Assembly: GCF_016892765.1 (NCBI RefSeq)
Contig: NZ_JAFEMD010000026.1
Location: 1-64,000, forward strand
DNA length: 64,000 nucleotides
Source of the DNA: Microvirga arvi
GTDB lineage: Bacteria > Pseudomonadota > Alphaproteobacteria > Rhizobiales > Beijerinckiaceae
Reading direction: 5' to 3'
The position numbers were made by a program, and so were the translations under genes. Positions within the stretch are counted from its first letter, which is position 1; each line of letters opens with the position of its first letter. This document shows positions 44,722 through 56,262 of the stretch, piece by piece. The notes below the pieces were generated by a model. The model worked only from the letters and a program-made list of their open reading frames with translations. It did no database searches and had not been told where the DNA came from.

Positions 44722-45762
44722 ATGACCCTGCGCATCCTCCAGGTCGGGCTCGGGAACCGTGGAACCATGTGGGGGCGCATCATCGCGCATCATCCTCGCG
44801 TGGCCTTTGCCGGCATCGTCGATCCGGACCCAGCCCGGGTCTCGGCCTTCACGCAGGCGTTTGGCGACATCCCCTCCTTCTCCGATCTCGGCTCCGCGCT
44901 CAAGGCTGTGGAGGCTGACGCCGTCCTCCTGGTCACGCCGCCCAACGGCCATCTGGATCAGGCCCGTTGCGCCTTCGCGGCGGGGCTGCCGGTTCTGGCC
45001 GAAAAGCCCCTGGCCCTTGACATGGACGAAGCGCGGCGGATCGTGGACCTGGCCGAGGCGACAGGCTGTCGGTTGAGCGTGTGTCTGAATTTCCGGTTCC
45101 TTCCCGTAAGCCAAGAGATCCGGCGCCTCGTGGCCGATCAGGAGTTCGGAGCGCCTGGCTTTGGGACGTTCAACTACCACCGCAACCGGGACTGGTGGCG
45201 GCCGGGAATGAACAAGTACCCGCTGACCATGCGCTACCCGATGATGCTGGAGCAGAGCATCCACCATCTCGACCTCATTCGCTACTGCTACGGACGGGAG
45301 GTGGAGGCGGTCTCCTGCAGGACCTGGAATCCGTCCTGGAGCGTCTACGCCCACGATGCCAACGTGTCATGCCTGCTGACGCTGGAGGGCGGGCTGGAGG
45401 TGAACTATCTCGGAACATGGACCGGGGGCTGGAACGAGCTGAAGTTCCAGTGGCGCACCGATTGCGAGCGAGGCGTCATCGTCCAGCAGGAACTCTTCTC
45501 CGATCTCGCCACGGCTAGGACCGAGGACGACGCACTCACGCCCGTGAGGCTGCCGCCGTGCACCCCCTTCGTCGACGACACGCGAATGTTGCTGGACGCA
45601 TTCGTAGAAGGCCTGCGGGGGGAGGGGCCGCTACCCTGCACCGGGCGCGACCATCTTCAATCGCTCGCCCTTTGCCTCGCGGCCATCGAGTCCTCCGAAA
45701 CCGGGCAGCGGGTCGATGTCCGGGAGTTCACCCGGCGGCATGGGATCAGGAGGATGTCGTGA
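44722..45762 (+). CDS. Gfo/Idh/MocA-family oxidoreductase
   Basis: 346 residues. Rossmann start ILQVGLGNRGTMWGRIIAHH, then VTPPNGHLDQARCAFAAGLP and AEKPLALDMDEA (the EKP motif), SVCLNFRFLPVS, and catalytic-region MMLEQSIHHLDLIRYCYG. A paralogue with the same landmarks lies at 56263-57297. It probably oxidises a hydroxyl or imino-sugar type group with NAD. Overlaps the epimerase gene (GTGA). Confidence 0.88.
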   Translation: MTLRILQVGLGNRGTMWGRIIAHHPRVAFAGIVDPDPARVSAFTQAFGDIPSFSDLGSALKAVEADAVLLVTPPNGHLDQARCAFAAGLPVLAEKPLALDMDEARRIVDLAEATGCRLSVCLNFRFLPVSQEIRRLVADQEFGAPGFGTFNYHRNRDWWRPGMNKYPLTMRYPMMLEQSIHHLDLIRYCYGREVEAVSCRTWNPSWSVYAHDANVSCLLTLEGGLEVNYLGTWTGGWNELKFQWRTDCERGVIVQQELFSDLATARTEDDALTPVRLPPCTPFVDDTRMLLDAFVEGLRGEGPLPCTGRDHLQSLALCLAAIESSETGQRVDVREFTRRHGIRRMS

Positions 45763-46724
45763 GAATTCTCGTGACTGGTGCCTTTGGGTTCGTCGGAACA
45801 CATCTCGTGCGCGGGCTCACCGAAACATTCCCTCAAGCCAGGATCATCGCGTCCGACCGCATGTCGCCTCCGCCGGCGATCGCCGCCTACTGGACGAGCG
45901 CCGGCAGCCGGATCACGACCGCGATTCTCGACGTAGCCGACCGCCGCGTGGTGCAGTCCATCATGGACGACGTTCATCCGACCCATGTGGTCCATGCGGC
46001 AGCGCTCACGCCGACCTTGGAGCAAGAGAGAGAGGCACCGGATCGCATCGTCGACGTCAATATCGGCGGAACCTTCGCGGTCGTTGACGCGGCCACGCGC
46101 CTATCCGGACTCCGGCGGGTCGTGACCGTATCGAGCGGCGCGGTCTACGGACAAGGCCAGAGCTTCACTGGGCTCGTCGACGAGAATGAACCCCCGCGAC
46201 CGGACAATCTCTACGGCCTATCGAAGCTCGCCAGCGAGGGCATCACCGCAAGGCTCGGGGAGCTGCGCGGCGTTTCGACGGCCAGCGTCCGGTTGGCATC
46301 TGTCTATGGCGAGATGGAGCGCGCCACAGCAGCGCGCCACCGGACCAGCCTTGTGCACCGTCTCGCCGCAGCGCAGCAACCGATCGCCGTCTCGGCGGCC
46401 GACGTTGTTCGCGACTGGGTCCATGCGGACGACGTCGCATGGGCGGTCAGCGCTCTGTTGGAAGACAGGCCCCTGCAATGGAGTCTCTACCATATCGGCG
46501 GCGGGGAGCCGACCGGCTGGCGCAAGATCATTCAGGCCTTCCAGGCCGCCGGGCGGCCCATCGCCTGGGCGTCCGACGATGAGGCTGCCGATATCCAGGT
46601 TGCCGAGCGTGATGCGCGGCCTGTCTTTTCCATCGACCGCTTGGCGACGGAGACCGGGTTCCGGCCTCGTTCCATCGAAGACGGAATCGCAAACATGATC
46701 CGACAAGGGAAAGCGAGCGCATGA
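45759..46724 (+). CDS. NAD-dependent epimerase/dehydratase (extended SDR)
   Basis: 321 residues from a GTG at 45759 with CAGGAGG upstream. GAFGFVGTHLVRGL cofactor motif, HAAALTPT, catalytic VSSGAVYGQ Ser, and YGLSKLASEGI with Tyr and Lys. DWVHADDVAWAV follows. Resembles UDP-sugar epimerases and also the NAD epimerases of uronate or lyxonate catabolism. Coupled to genes on both sides. Confidence 0.86.
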   Translation: MRILVTGAFGFVGTHLVRGLTETFPQARIIASDRMSPPPAIAAYWTSAGSRITTAILDVADRRVVQSIMDDVHPTHVVHAAALTPTLEQEREAPDRIVDVNIGGTFAVVDAATRLSGLRRVVTVSSGAVYGQGQSFTGLVDENEPPRPDNLYGLSKLASEGITARLGELRGVSTASVRLASVYGEMERATAARHRTSLVHRLAAAQQPIAVSAADVVRDWVHADDVAWAVSALLEDRPLQWSLYHIGGGEPTGWRKIIQAFQAAGRPIAWASDDEAADIQVAERDARPVFSIDRLATETGFRPRSIEDGIANMIRQGKASA

Positions 46725-47731
46725 CGCCAATCCTCTCGGTTTCGGACCTCAAGGTGCAGTTCGGCAGTGCTGAGAATGGCGTGCGCGCGGTCGACGATGT
46801 TTCTTTCGCGTTGGAGCGCGGAGAGACGCTAGGTATCGTCGGGGAGTCCGGTTCGGGCAAATCCGTGACTGGGCTGTCCTTGCTGCGGCTGATCTCGAAG
46901 CCCGGGCGCGTGATAGGCGGCTCGATCCTCTTTGACGGCAGAGACCTCCTGGCCATGGACGAGAAGGAGATCCGCTCCGTCCGCGGGCGTGAGATCTCGA
47001 TGATCTTCCAGGATCCGATGACATCGCTCAATCCGGTGCTCACGATTGGGCGGCAACTCACGGAAATCCTGGAGGTGCAGGGGGGGCTCACCCCTGGTCA
47101 GGCTCGTACCCGTGCGGTTGAACTGCTGGCGCTCGTCGGAATTCCGTCGCCGGAGCGCCGCCTTGGTGATTACCCGCATCACTTCTCAGGCGGCATGCGG
47201 CAGCGCGTCATGATTGCGATCGCGGTGGCATGCCGTCCCAAGCTGCTCATCGCGGACGAGCCGACCACGGCCCTCGACGTCACCATTCAGGCCCAGATTC
47301 TCGACATCCTGAAGAGCCTTCAGAAAGAAATCGGTATGGCTCTCATTCTCATCACGCATGATCTCGGCATCGTCGCCGGGATGGCGGACCGCATCGCCGT
47401 CATGTACGGCGGGCGCATCGTCGAGGAGGGTCCTACGGATCCGGTCTTCGAGGATCCGCGCATGCCTTATACGGTCGGTCTTCTCAGATCCACGCCAAGG
47501 CTCGACCGGCCCGAGGAGCGGCGGCTCCGGCCGATCCGCGGCCTTCCGGTTGCGCCGCGGGGTGAGGCGCGGTTCTGCCGCTTCGCTCCGCGCTGCGACC
47601 TCGTTGAACCCGTCTGCACGCGCGAGGCCCCACAGCTGGAAGCGGCGGGTGCTGAAGGGCAGCGGGCAGCCTGTCACTTTGCCGAAAGAGTTCCGGAACT
47701 GCTGCACACCCAAGAGGAGGCCGCTCAGTGA
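46721..47731 (+). CDS. ABC transporter ATP-binding protein (DppD type)
   Basis: 336 residues. Walker [13 protein letters not shown] loop [11 protein letters not shown], signature [12 protein letters not shown], Walker [14 protein letters not shown] loop ITHD. The C-terminal oligopeptide-type extension has [14 protein letters not shown] (FeS-type Cys spacing). Pairs with the next gene. It likely energises the permeases at 38977/39915, and may also serve those at 32784/33704. Confidence 0.9.
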   Translation: MTPILSVSDLKVQFGSAENGVRAVDDVSFALERGETLGIVGESGSGKSVTGLSLLRLISKPGRVIGGSILFDGRDLLAMDEKEIRSVRGREISMIFQDPMTSLNPVLTIGRQLTEILEVQGGLTPGQARTRAVELLALVGIPSPERRLGDYPHHFSGGMRQRVMIAIAVACRPKLLIADEPTTALDVTIQAQILDILKSLQKEIGMALILITHDLGIVAGMADRIAVMYGGRIVEEGPTDPVFEDPRMPYTVGLLRSTPRLDRPEERRLRPIRGLPVAPRGEARFCRFAPRCDLVEPVCTREAPQLEAAGAEGQRAACHFAERVPELLHTQEEAAQ

Positions 47732-48762
47732 ATCCGATCGTCTCCCGCCCACCGCTCGTGTCGATCCGAGACCTGAAGATCCATTTCCCCATGCGCAGCC
47801 GGATGCTCTTCGGCAAGCCCGAAGGCGTGGTCCAGGCGGTCGATGGTGTGAGCTTCGATATCCGTCGTGGCGAGACCCTCGGCCTCGTCGGCGAAAGCGG
47901 ATGCGGAAAGACCACGATCGGCCGCGCGATCCTGCAACTCAACCGGATCACGGAGGGAAGCATTACGTTCGACGGCAAGGACCTCTCGTCCGCGGCCGAA
48001 CCGGACGCCCGGCGCGCACGCAGACGGGTTCAGCTGATTTTTCAGGATCCCTATGCGAGCCTGAACCCTCGCATGAGCGTCGGCCGCGCCATTGCCGAGC
48101 CGATCCGTCTCCACGGGCTGCGGCAGGGCGAGGCTGCGATCCGCGAGAGGGTCCACGAACTGCTCGTGCTTGTCGGGCTCGCACCGTCCTACGCCTCGCG
48201 ATATCCGCACGAATTCTCCGGCGGCCAGCGGCAGCGGATCGGGATCGCACGGGCCCTCGCATGCGAGCCTGAACTGATCGTCTGCGACGAGCCTGTCTCC
48301 GCCCTCGATGTCTCGATCCAGGCGCAGGTCGTGAATCTCCTGCAGGACCTGCAGGAGAAGCTCGGATTGACGTATCTGTTCATCGCGCATGGCCTCAGCG
48401 TGATTCAGCACATCTCCGACCGGGTTGCCGTTATGTATCTTGGGCGCATCGCCGAGATCGGAGAGCGCCGCGATGTCTACGGCAATCCCAGGCATCCCTA
48501 TACCCGTTCCCTGCTCAGCGCCGTTCCGATTCCCAACCCGAAGCTGGAGAGGGCGCGACGCCGGATCGTGCTGAACGGCGAGTTGCCGAGTCCGCTTAAC
48601 CCGCCGAAGGGTTGCCGTTTCGTAACCCGCTGCCCGATCGCGCTCGAACGCTGCTCGAGGGAGGAACCGCCGCTTGCGCCAGGCGCACATGGCGGCTCGC
48701 TGGCAGCATGCTGGCGCAGCGAGGAACTCGACAGCCTCCTTCCTCGTCCCGTGGCCGCGTGA
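47728..48762 (+). CDS. ABC transporter ATP-binding protein (DppF type)
   Basis: 344 residues from GTG 47728. Walker [57 protein letters not shown], and the C-terminal [14 protein letters not shown]. The H-loop reads FIAHGLSVI where HD is usual, so Gly replaces Asp, a minor change. Last gene of the 37.3-48.8 kb operon. Confidence 0.9.
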   Translation: MNPIVSRPPLVSIRDLKIHFPMRSRMLFGKPEGVVQAVDGVSFDIRRGETLGLVGESGCGKTTIGRAILQLNRITEGSITFDGKDLSSAAEPDARRARRRVQLIFQDPYASLNPRMSVGRAIAEPIRLHGLRQGEAAIRERVHELLVLVGLAPSYASRYPHEFSGGQRQRIGIARALACEPELIVCDEPVSALDVSIQAQVVNLLQDLQEKLGLTYLFIAHGLSVIQHISDRVAVMYLGRIAEIGERRDVYGNPRHPYTRSLLSAVPIPNPKLERARRRIVLNGELPSPLNPPKGCRFVTRCPIALERCSREEPPLAPGAHGGSLAACWRSEELDSLLPRPVAA

Positions 48763-48781
48763 CGAATCCGCAAGCATCAGC

Positions 48782-48820
48782 TTGGCTGAGGGATTGCGGT
48801 ATTATATAATTGTTATACAC
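48782..48820 (+). promoter_or_regulatory. Promoter with overlapping operator, 49.0 kb operon
   Basis: TTGGCT (48782-48787), a 17-base spacer and TATAAT (48805-48810). TTGTTATACAC (48810-48820) begins at the last base of the -10 box and matches the operator core at 9 of 11. About 210 bases of leader follow before the solute-binding protein start; no riboswitch fold was recognised in it. Confidence 0.65.
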
Positions 48821-49030
48821 TTTGACATCGAGCACGCCGCGTGAGGCGAACGGATCGGGCAGCGCTTCTAATTTCCTCTTTCTGCCGGCTCGTCCTGCAG
48901 CCAGCAGTGGTTTCTGCCTTGGCACTTGACCCTCCGGGTGCTCGGCCCCACCGCCGGAGGTCATGCCAGGGAGGACGATGGCGGGAACGAAGCAAGGCTG
49001 CGGCACAGTCACGAGAGGGAAACACCACCC

Positions 49031-50578
49031 ATGAAATTTTTTATCACAATGGCGATGGCAGGCGCGCTCAGTGCCGGCCATTCACCAGCCTTCGCGCAGG
49101 ATAGCAGGAACACCCTGACGATTGCGCAGAGCGTCGACGTGGAGTCGCTTGAGCCCCACGCTCTCAACGCATCCGGTTCGATCAACGTGGCGAACCATCT
49201 CTGGGTCACGCTGCTGCAGGTCACGGCGAGTGGCGAGGTTCAGCCCTACCTGGCGGAGAGCTATCGGTGGAACGAGGCCGGGACAGAGCTGACCTTCCAG
49301 ATCAAGCCGGGTCACACGTGCGAGGACGGAACACCGATTACGGCGGAGGACGTCGCATTCTCGCTCAAGCGCGCGGCGGACAAGAAGCTCAACGGCAACA
49401 TCGCGAGCTTCGTCTACCCGACCATTGGATTTGTCGATGCCCGCGCCGACGGAGACTACACGGCGACCGTGGTGGTCAAGAAATACCAGTCGATCGTGCC
49501 GGGCATGCTCGCCCAGGCCTATATCGTCTGCCGGAAGGCCTATGAGGGCATGAGCTACGCGGAGGCGGCGACGAAGCCCTTTGCATCGGGACCGTACCGT
49601 CTCAAGGAGTGGAAGAAGGACGATCGCGTCACCTTGGAACGGAACGACAGCTTCAAGCTGCGGGAGGTGCCGTTCAAGACCCTCAACTGGCGGGTCGTTC
49701 CGGAGGCGAGCACCCGCCTGGCGGAGCTGATCGCCGGGAACGCCGACCTCGTCACCAACATCCTCCCGGACCAGCAGGCATCGGTCGCGCAGAGCGGCCG
49801 AGCGGTCGTGAAGACCGTCAGCGGTACGCGCCGGATCTTCGTTGGCTTCAACTTCAACGAGCCCTTCAAAGCCACGAAAGGCGGCGCGGCGATCCAGAAG
49901 CCTGAGGTGCGACAGGCCCTGAACATGGCGGTGGATGTGCCGACCATCTGCCGACAGCTTCTCGCCTTCGAGTGCCAGCGCACGACGGGACCGGCAAACC
50001 TGGCCAACCCGGCGCTCAAACCGTATCCCTTCGATCCTGCACGAGCCGAGAAAATGCTCGACGAGGTCGGGTACCCGAAAGGGCCGGACGGCGTGCGCTT
50101 CGAACTGACTCTTCAGGGGCCGCGCGGCCGCTACCTCAATGATGTGGCCGTGCAGCAGGCGGTGGGCCAATACCTTGACGATATCGGCGTCCGGACGAAG
50201 GTCGAGATCCAGGACTTCATTTCGACCTTCTCGCCCGCCGCACGGGAGCACCGCGCGGGTCCGCTCTACTTCATCGGTCAAGGCGGCGTCACCTGGAGCG
50301 CCGTTTACGATATGGCGCTCTTTCCGTCCCGGGAGGCGCCCGTGAACAATGGCATGTGGCACAACCCGGAATGGCAGAGGCGCTGGGACAGCCTGGCTGG
50401 CATCCGAGATCCGGACCAGGAGCGGACGGTCGTCAACGAGATGCTGGAGATCTTCTATCGCGATCCGCCTTGGATCATGATGTACTTCCAGCCCGACTTC
50501 TACGGCGTGAGCAACCGCATTGCCTGGGAGCCGCGCCGGGACGAACGCATCGATGCACTCACGGCCTCCGTCCGCTAG
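49031..50578 (+). CDS. ABC transporter solute-binding protein (peptide/opine type)
   Basis: 515 residues, signal peptide (MKFFITMAMAGALSAGHSPA, then FA). QSVDVESLEPHALNASGSIN, LAESYRWNEAGTELTFQIKP, and PFASGPYRLKEWKKDDRV are SBP_bac_5 features. Two Cys pairs (CRKAYEG and CRQLLAFECQ) are unusual for this family. No permease follows; the next gene is a fused ATPase. It may dock on the permeases of the other operons. Confidence 0.87.
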   Translation: MKFFITMAMAGALSAGHSPAFAQDSRNTLTIAQSVDVESLEPHALNASGSINVANHLWVTLLQVTASGEVQPYLAESYRWNEAGTELTFQIKPGHTCEDGTPITAEDVAFSLKRAADKKLNGNIASFVYPTIGFVDARADGDYTATVVVKKYQSIVPGMLAQAYIVCRKAYEGMSYAEAATKPFASGPYRLKEWKKDDRVTLERNDSFKLREVPFKTLNWRVVPEASTRLAELIAGNADLVTNILPDQQASVAQSGRAVVKTVSGTRRIFVGFNFNEPFKATKGGAAIQKPEVRQALNMAVDVPTICRQLLAFECQRTTGPANLANPALKPYPFDPARAEKMLDEVGYPKGPDGVRFELTLQGPRGRYLNDVAVQQAVGQYLDDIGVRTKVEIQDFISTFSPAAREHRAGPLYFIGQGGVTWSAVYDMALFPSREAPVNNGMWHNPEWQRRWDSLAGIRDPDQERTVVNEMLEIFYRDPPWIMMYFQPDFYGVSNRIAWEPRRDERIDALTASVR

Positions 50579-50766
50579 GCGATCGAGTGATCGTTCCACC
50601 CTGGGACGAGCCGCGCTCCGGCCAAGGGACGCCGGCCTCAGGGCAGCGAACTTGGTCATCTCGAACAATGCGGGTGAGCCCGCGTACCCAGTTGAACCGG
50701 ACGGCTGGCGGCTGCGGCGAGGGGCGGGCCCCGTCGCGCGGGCGATCGCCTGAGAAAGAGGACATC

Positions 50767-52701
<1,935 letters not shown>

Positions 52702-52780
52702 GCGGCGTAAGGTGCGCACAGGAGCCGAACCGGCCAGACCCGCCGACGACCGGCGCGGGGAAACCCGCGACGTCGATGGG

Positions 52781-54463
52781 GTGGTCCCCAGCACCGCCGG
52801 TGAGCCCCTGACCGCCCCCACTGATCCGTCGTCCAGGCGCGGCGCGACTGCGGCGGCTGTATCCGAAAGCTCGCGCGGCGGGCGGCCCGGTGCGCTCTCG
52901 CCCTTCCGGTACCGCATCTTCTGTGCACTCTGGACAGCGATGCTCCTGTCGAATCTCGGGTGGATGATCCAATCGGTCGGGATCTCCTGGATGATGGCAT
53001 CCATTGGAGCATCCGCGGACGTGGTCGCTCTGGTCCAAGCCTCGATCACGTTGCCGATCATGCTCTTCGCCTTGGTCGCGGGCGCCGTTGCAGACAATTT
53101 CGACCGGCGCAGGCTGATGCTCGTCTCGCAGATTTTCAACTGTGCGGCGGCGAGCGGGCTCGCTGTCTGCATCTATCTGGGTTTCGTGACCCCGTGGCTC
53201 CTGCTCGCCTTCACATTCCTGATCAGCTCGGGCGCTGCGATCAGCGGTCCGGCTTGGCAATCGCTCGTCGGCGAGATCGTACCGCGCCGGGAGATTCCCT
53301 CCGCCATAGCCATCAATGCGGTGGGGTTCAATATCGCCCGGACCGTCGGTCCGGCCATCGGCGGAATGATCCTAGCCGCGGCCGGACCCTTCGCGGGCTT
53401 CGTGACGAACGCCTTGAGCTATATCCCGCTTATTGTAGTCCTGTCGTTGTGGCGGCCGCCTGAGCGGCGCCACCCGTTGCCGCCTGAGAACCTAAGAAGC
53501 GCGATCATTGCCGGAATCTGCTTCGTGTCCCAGTCCCCGGGGATCCTCGCAGTTCTGTTGCGCGGCGCAGCTTTCGGTGTCGCTGCGAGCTCCTTTCAGA
53601 GCCTCCTGCCGCTCATTGCACGGGACAGCGTTGGTGGGGGCCCGCTGACATTCGGTTTGCTGCTCGGCTCCTTCGGCATCGGCGCCATCTGCGGCGCCTT
53701 CGTCATCACGCGACTGCGCAGGTCTCTTTCCCTTGAAGGTACCGTTCGCCTTGCCTTCCTGGGATTCGCCTACGCGACGGCGATCGCCGGCCTGAGTTCA
53801 GCCGTGGCCCTGACGGCGTCCGGAGCCTTGGTGGGCGGAGCAAGCTTCGTTCTAGTGCTGTCGAGCCTCAATGCGACCGTTCAGCTTTCGACGCCACGCT
53901 GGGTCGTCGGGCGGGCCCTCGCGGTGTATCAGATGGCCACGTTCGGCGGGATGGCGCTCGGCAGCTGGATCTGGGGCAACGTCGCCGAACATCTCAGTGT
54001 CACCAGCGCTCTCATGGCGTCTGCGGCTTGCCTGGTTCTGGGAGCCGCACTTGGAATACGCTTTGGACTCCCCGATTCCTTGTCCCTTGATCTCGACCCG
54101 GCGGATCGTCGCGAAGAGCCGGACATCTCGCTGAGCATCCGGCCTCATTCCGGGCCGATCATCGTGACGGTTGAATACTTGATCCGTGAGGCGGATGAGG
54201 CCGACTTCCTGGCTGCCATGAGCGAGGTTCGTCGGATCCGCCGCCGCGACGGGGCCCGGCGCTGGACGCTCCTGCGGGACCTGTCCGATGCGAAGATTTG
54301 GATCGAACGCTACCAAAGCCCGACATGGCTCGACCACATCCGGCAGAACCACCGCTTGACGCGGGCGGACGTCGTCGCCAGCGAGCGGGTGCTCGCGCTC
54401 CACGAGGGGCCTGATGCCCCCCGGATCAGGAGAACCATCGAGCAGACCAGGCTCAGCCAGTAG
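52781..54463 (+). CDS. MFS transporter (EntS/MFS_3 type) with C-terminal soluble extension
   Basis: About 560 residues from GTG 52781; GTG 52712 is another in-frame start and neither has a strong ribosome-binding site. The N-terminal ~35 residues are polar. Twelve-helix MFS core: LLSNLGWMIQSVGISWMM, then FDRRRLMLVSQ, IVPRREIPSAIAINAVGFN and ARTVGPAIGG match the EntS-like exporter group. After the last helix, ~110 residues form a soluble domain (VTVEYLIREADEADFLAAMS, RDLSDAKIWIERY), which resembles a dimeric alpha/beta-barrel (antibiotic-biosynthesis-monooxygenase-like) module seen in this subgroup. It may export a product or analogue. Confidence 0.84.
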   Translation: MVPSTAGEPLTAPTDPSSRRGATAAAVSESSRGGRPGALSPFRYRIFCALWTAMLLSNLGWMIQSVGISWMMASIGASADVVALVQASITLPIMLFALVAGAVADNFDRRRLMLVSQIFNCAAASGLAVCIYLGFVTPWLLLAFTFLISSGAAISGPAWQSLVGEIVPRREIPSAIAINAVGFNIARTVGPAIGGMILAAAGPFAGFVTNALSYIPLIVVLSLWRPPERRHPLPPENLRSAIIAGICFVSQSPGILAVLLRGAAFGVAASSFQSLLPLIARDSVGGGPLTFGLLLGSFGIGAICGAFVITRLRRSLSLEGTVRLAFLGFAYATAIAGLSSAVALTASGALVGGASFVLVLSSLNATVQLSTPRWVVGRALAVYQMATFGGMALGSWIWGNVAEHLSVTSALMASAACLVLGAALGIRFGLPDSLSLDLDPADRREEPDISLSIRPHSGPIIVTVEYLIREADEADFLAAMSEVRRIRRRDGARRWTLLRDLSDAKIWIERYQSPTWLDHIRQNHRLTRADVVASERVLALHEGPDAPRIRRTIEQTRLSQ

Positions 54464-54507
54464 GGCCCCCGTGCGGCCCGTCGATCAGCGGGACTGGGGA
54501 AGACCTC

Positions 54508-54541
54508 CGTGGGCCGGCCTGTTCCTGCTGACGCCGGCCCG
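54508..54541. terminator. Hairpin between convergent operons
   Basis: GTGGGCCGGC (54508-54517) pairs with GCCGGCCCGC (54532-54541), 9 of 10 positions, loop 14 bases. It lies in the 96-base gap between the ends of the MFS and M14 genes, converging from both sides. A bidirectional terminator is likely; T tracts are weak. Confidence 0.55.
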
Positions 54542-54559
54542 CTCTTGGATCGGTATGGG

Positions 54560-56233
54560 CTAGAACCGGAGACGGACGCGGTGGGTTCCTGCCTTCTCGG
54601 ATTTCGCCGTTACGACGACTTCCGAGGTCCCGCCGGACGTCCTGACAAGCCACTCATACGGCTTCGAGACAGGGGACCATTGCTGGCCCCAGGGCGACCA
54701 CGTGTACTTTCTCTCGTTCCGTCCTGCCAAGTGCCCGATCTCCACTCTCGCGGGGTTGATCAGGATATCGACAGAGTCGCCCGTGATAGACAGCTCGACG
54801 GGCTTGGCGACACCGTTCTCGATGGCAACGTCCGTCAGATTTGTCGGGAGATAGCCGTGGTTGCTGACGACCGCGCGCACCCTGTACAGATTATCTGCGA
54901 GCTTTTCGCTGATGACCTGGTCCAAGAGAATGCGTGGTGCGGCGGCCGCGTGGCGCAGATTGAAGGCAGCATTGCGCCGGCAGATATCCTCGAGCATGTT
55001 GGGAGGCGGGTTCCGGTAGGTCCAGATATAGACCATGCCGCCGGTTTCAATCGAACCGAGTTGAGGGTGCTCGAACGGACGCCAGTCCCGATATCCCTGC
55101 TCTCCGACATTCTTGAGGACCCATTCGAAGACCTGGGCCTGAATCTTCTCCGTTCGAGGACGGAGGTTGTAGTAGGCAACCTTCTCGACGCCCGCCTCGG
55201 TTTCGAGATCCCACAGCTCGGTGGAGAAGCTGACGATGCCGAGTTCCTCATAGGTCCAGTCCTTGAGGCTGCCGTAGCGCGGCTTGGACTTGTCGGGCGT
55301 GAACTCCTCATAGGTGCTGATTGTCGGATAGCCGGTCAACCGCTCGCCGACGGCACCCAAGTCCTTGTAGAGTGCAAGGTCGCGAGGGCTCATGGCGCTG
55401 TCGGGCTTCGTCATGCTTGGCCGCAGGATGATGCCACCATGGGTATGATAGGCAGTCAGCCCGGCAATGTTGGGATGATCGAGGATGAACCGCGCCATCG
55501 CGCGCGATTCCGGCTCGGAGAGGGCGCTCTCGCCCGCACCATATTCGCGCGGCGACCAATTGACCGGGAAGTTCCGATTGAGATTGCCGTCGAACGGCCG
55601 CTCGATTTTGACGTGCACCCCGTCGTAGTTTTCGATCAGGCCCTCAGGATAGAGGCGGAAATACTCTCCGCCTTCCTCGCCCGGCTCCCGCTGAACCATG
55701 AGGCGCGGATCGTTCTCGCTCTTTTTCCACTCGCCCTTCGGATCCGGTACGCGCATGAGCGTGATGAAGCCGTCACCGTCGATATCCTGCGGTTTCAGTC
55801 CCTCGATCCGATCAAGACCAGGCATGAAGCGCCCGTTGCCGCACCAATGGTAGTACGGAGGCCTCAATGAGAGTTCCGCCCCATCCGGATTGATCCGCGG
55901 CAGCACGTAGAAGACCTGCTGGTCCAATAGGCGGGTCACCTCCTCGTCCGAGCCGTACTGCGTGAGGAGGTGCCAGATCACGTACAGGGCAACGGCGCTG
56001 GTCGCATGTTCCTCGGCATGGATTTGCGCGTCGATGTAATAGCCGGGCTTTTCCGAGGCCGATCCCGTCTGAGGATTGGTGATAGTCATCGCCCAGATGT
56101 CGCGCCCCTGAAAGGTCTTGCCGAGCGACGTCAACGTCGCGAGCTTGGGGTAAGCCTCGGCCAATGTCTTGAGATGGAAGGTTAGCGTTTCGTAATCATG
56201 GTAGGCATCGAACGCGATCTTTGGAGGAGCCAT
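54560..56233 (-). CDS. M14-family zinc carboxypeptidase
   Basis: 557 residues. Zinc ligands His72 and Glu75 in IHAEEHATS and a later TAYHTHGG. Substrate-binding NRNFPVNW and catalytic-region Glu in STELWDLE. A C-terminal beta domain of ~150 residues (VEIGHLAGRNERKYTWSPW) extends beyond the catalytic part. No clear signal peptide, so it may be cytoplasmic. ATG 56233. Last gene of the leftward 63.8 kb operon. It would remove a C-terminal amino acid from a small peptide. Confidence 0.86.
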   Translation of the reverse strand: MAPPKIAFDAYHDYETLTFHLKTLAEAYPKLATLTSLGKTFQGRDIWAMTITNPQTGSASEKPGYYIDAQIHAEEHATSAVALYVIWHLLTQYGSDEEVTRLLDQQVFYVLPRINPDGAELSLRPPYYHWCGNGRFMPGLDRIEGLKPQDIDGDGFITLMRVPDPKGEWKKSENDPRLMVQREPGEEGGEYFRLYPEGLIENYDGVHVKIERPFDGNLNRNFPVNWSPREYGAGESALSEPESRAMARFILDHPNIAGLTAYHTHGGIILRPSMTKPDSAMSPRDLALYKDLGAVGERLTGYPTISTYEEFTPDKSKPRYGSLKDWTYEELGIVSFSTELWDLETEAGVEKVAYYNLRPRTEKIQAQVFEWVLKNVGEQGYRDWRPFEHPQLGSIETGGMVYIWTYRNPPPNMLEDICRRNAAFNLRHAAAAPRILLDQVISEKLADNLYRVRAVVSNHGYLPTNLTDVAIENGVAKPVELSITGDSVDILINPARVEIGHLAGRNERKYTWSPWGQQWSPVSKPYEWLVRTSGGTSEVVVTAKSEKAGTHRVRLRF

Positions 56234-56262
56234 GGAATTTTTCCGTGCGTGGGTCGTGAGGA

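Noticed and set aside
48821..49030. Possible riboswitch in the 210-base leader of the 49.0 kb operon
   Set aside because: No conserved core or set of long-range pairings that I recognise; left as leader.
49082..50668. 528-residue leftward open frame
   Set aside because: Antisense of the solute-binding protein gene, whose signal peptide and family motifs are clear.
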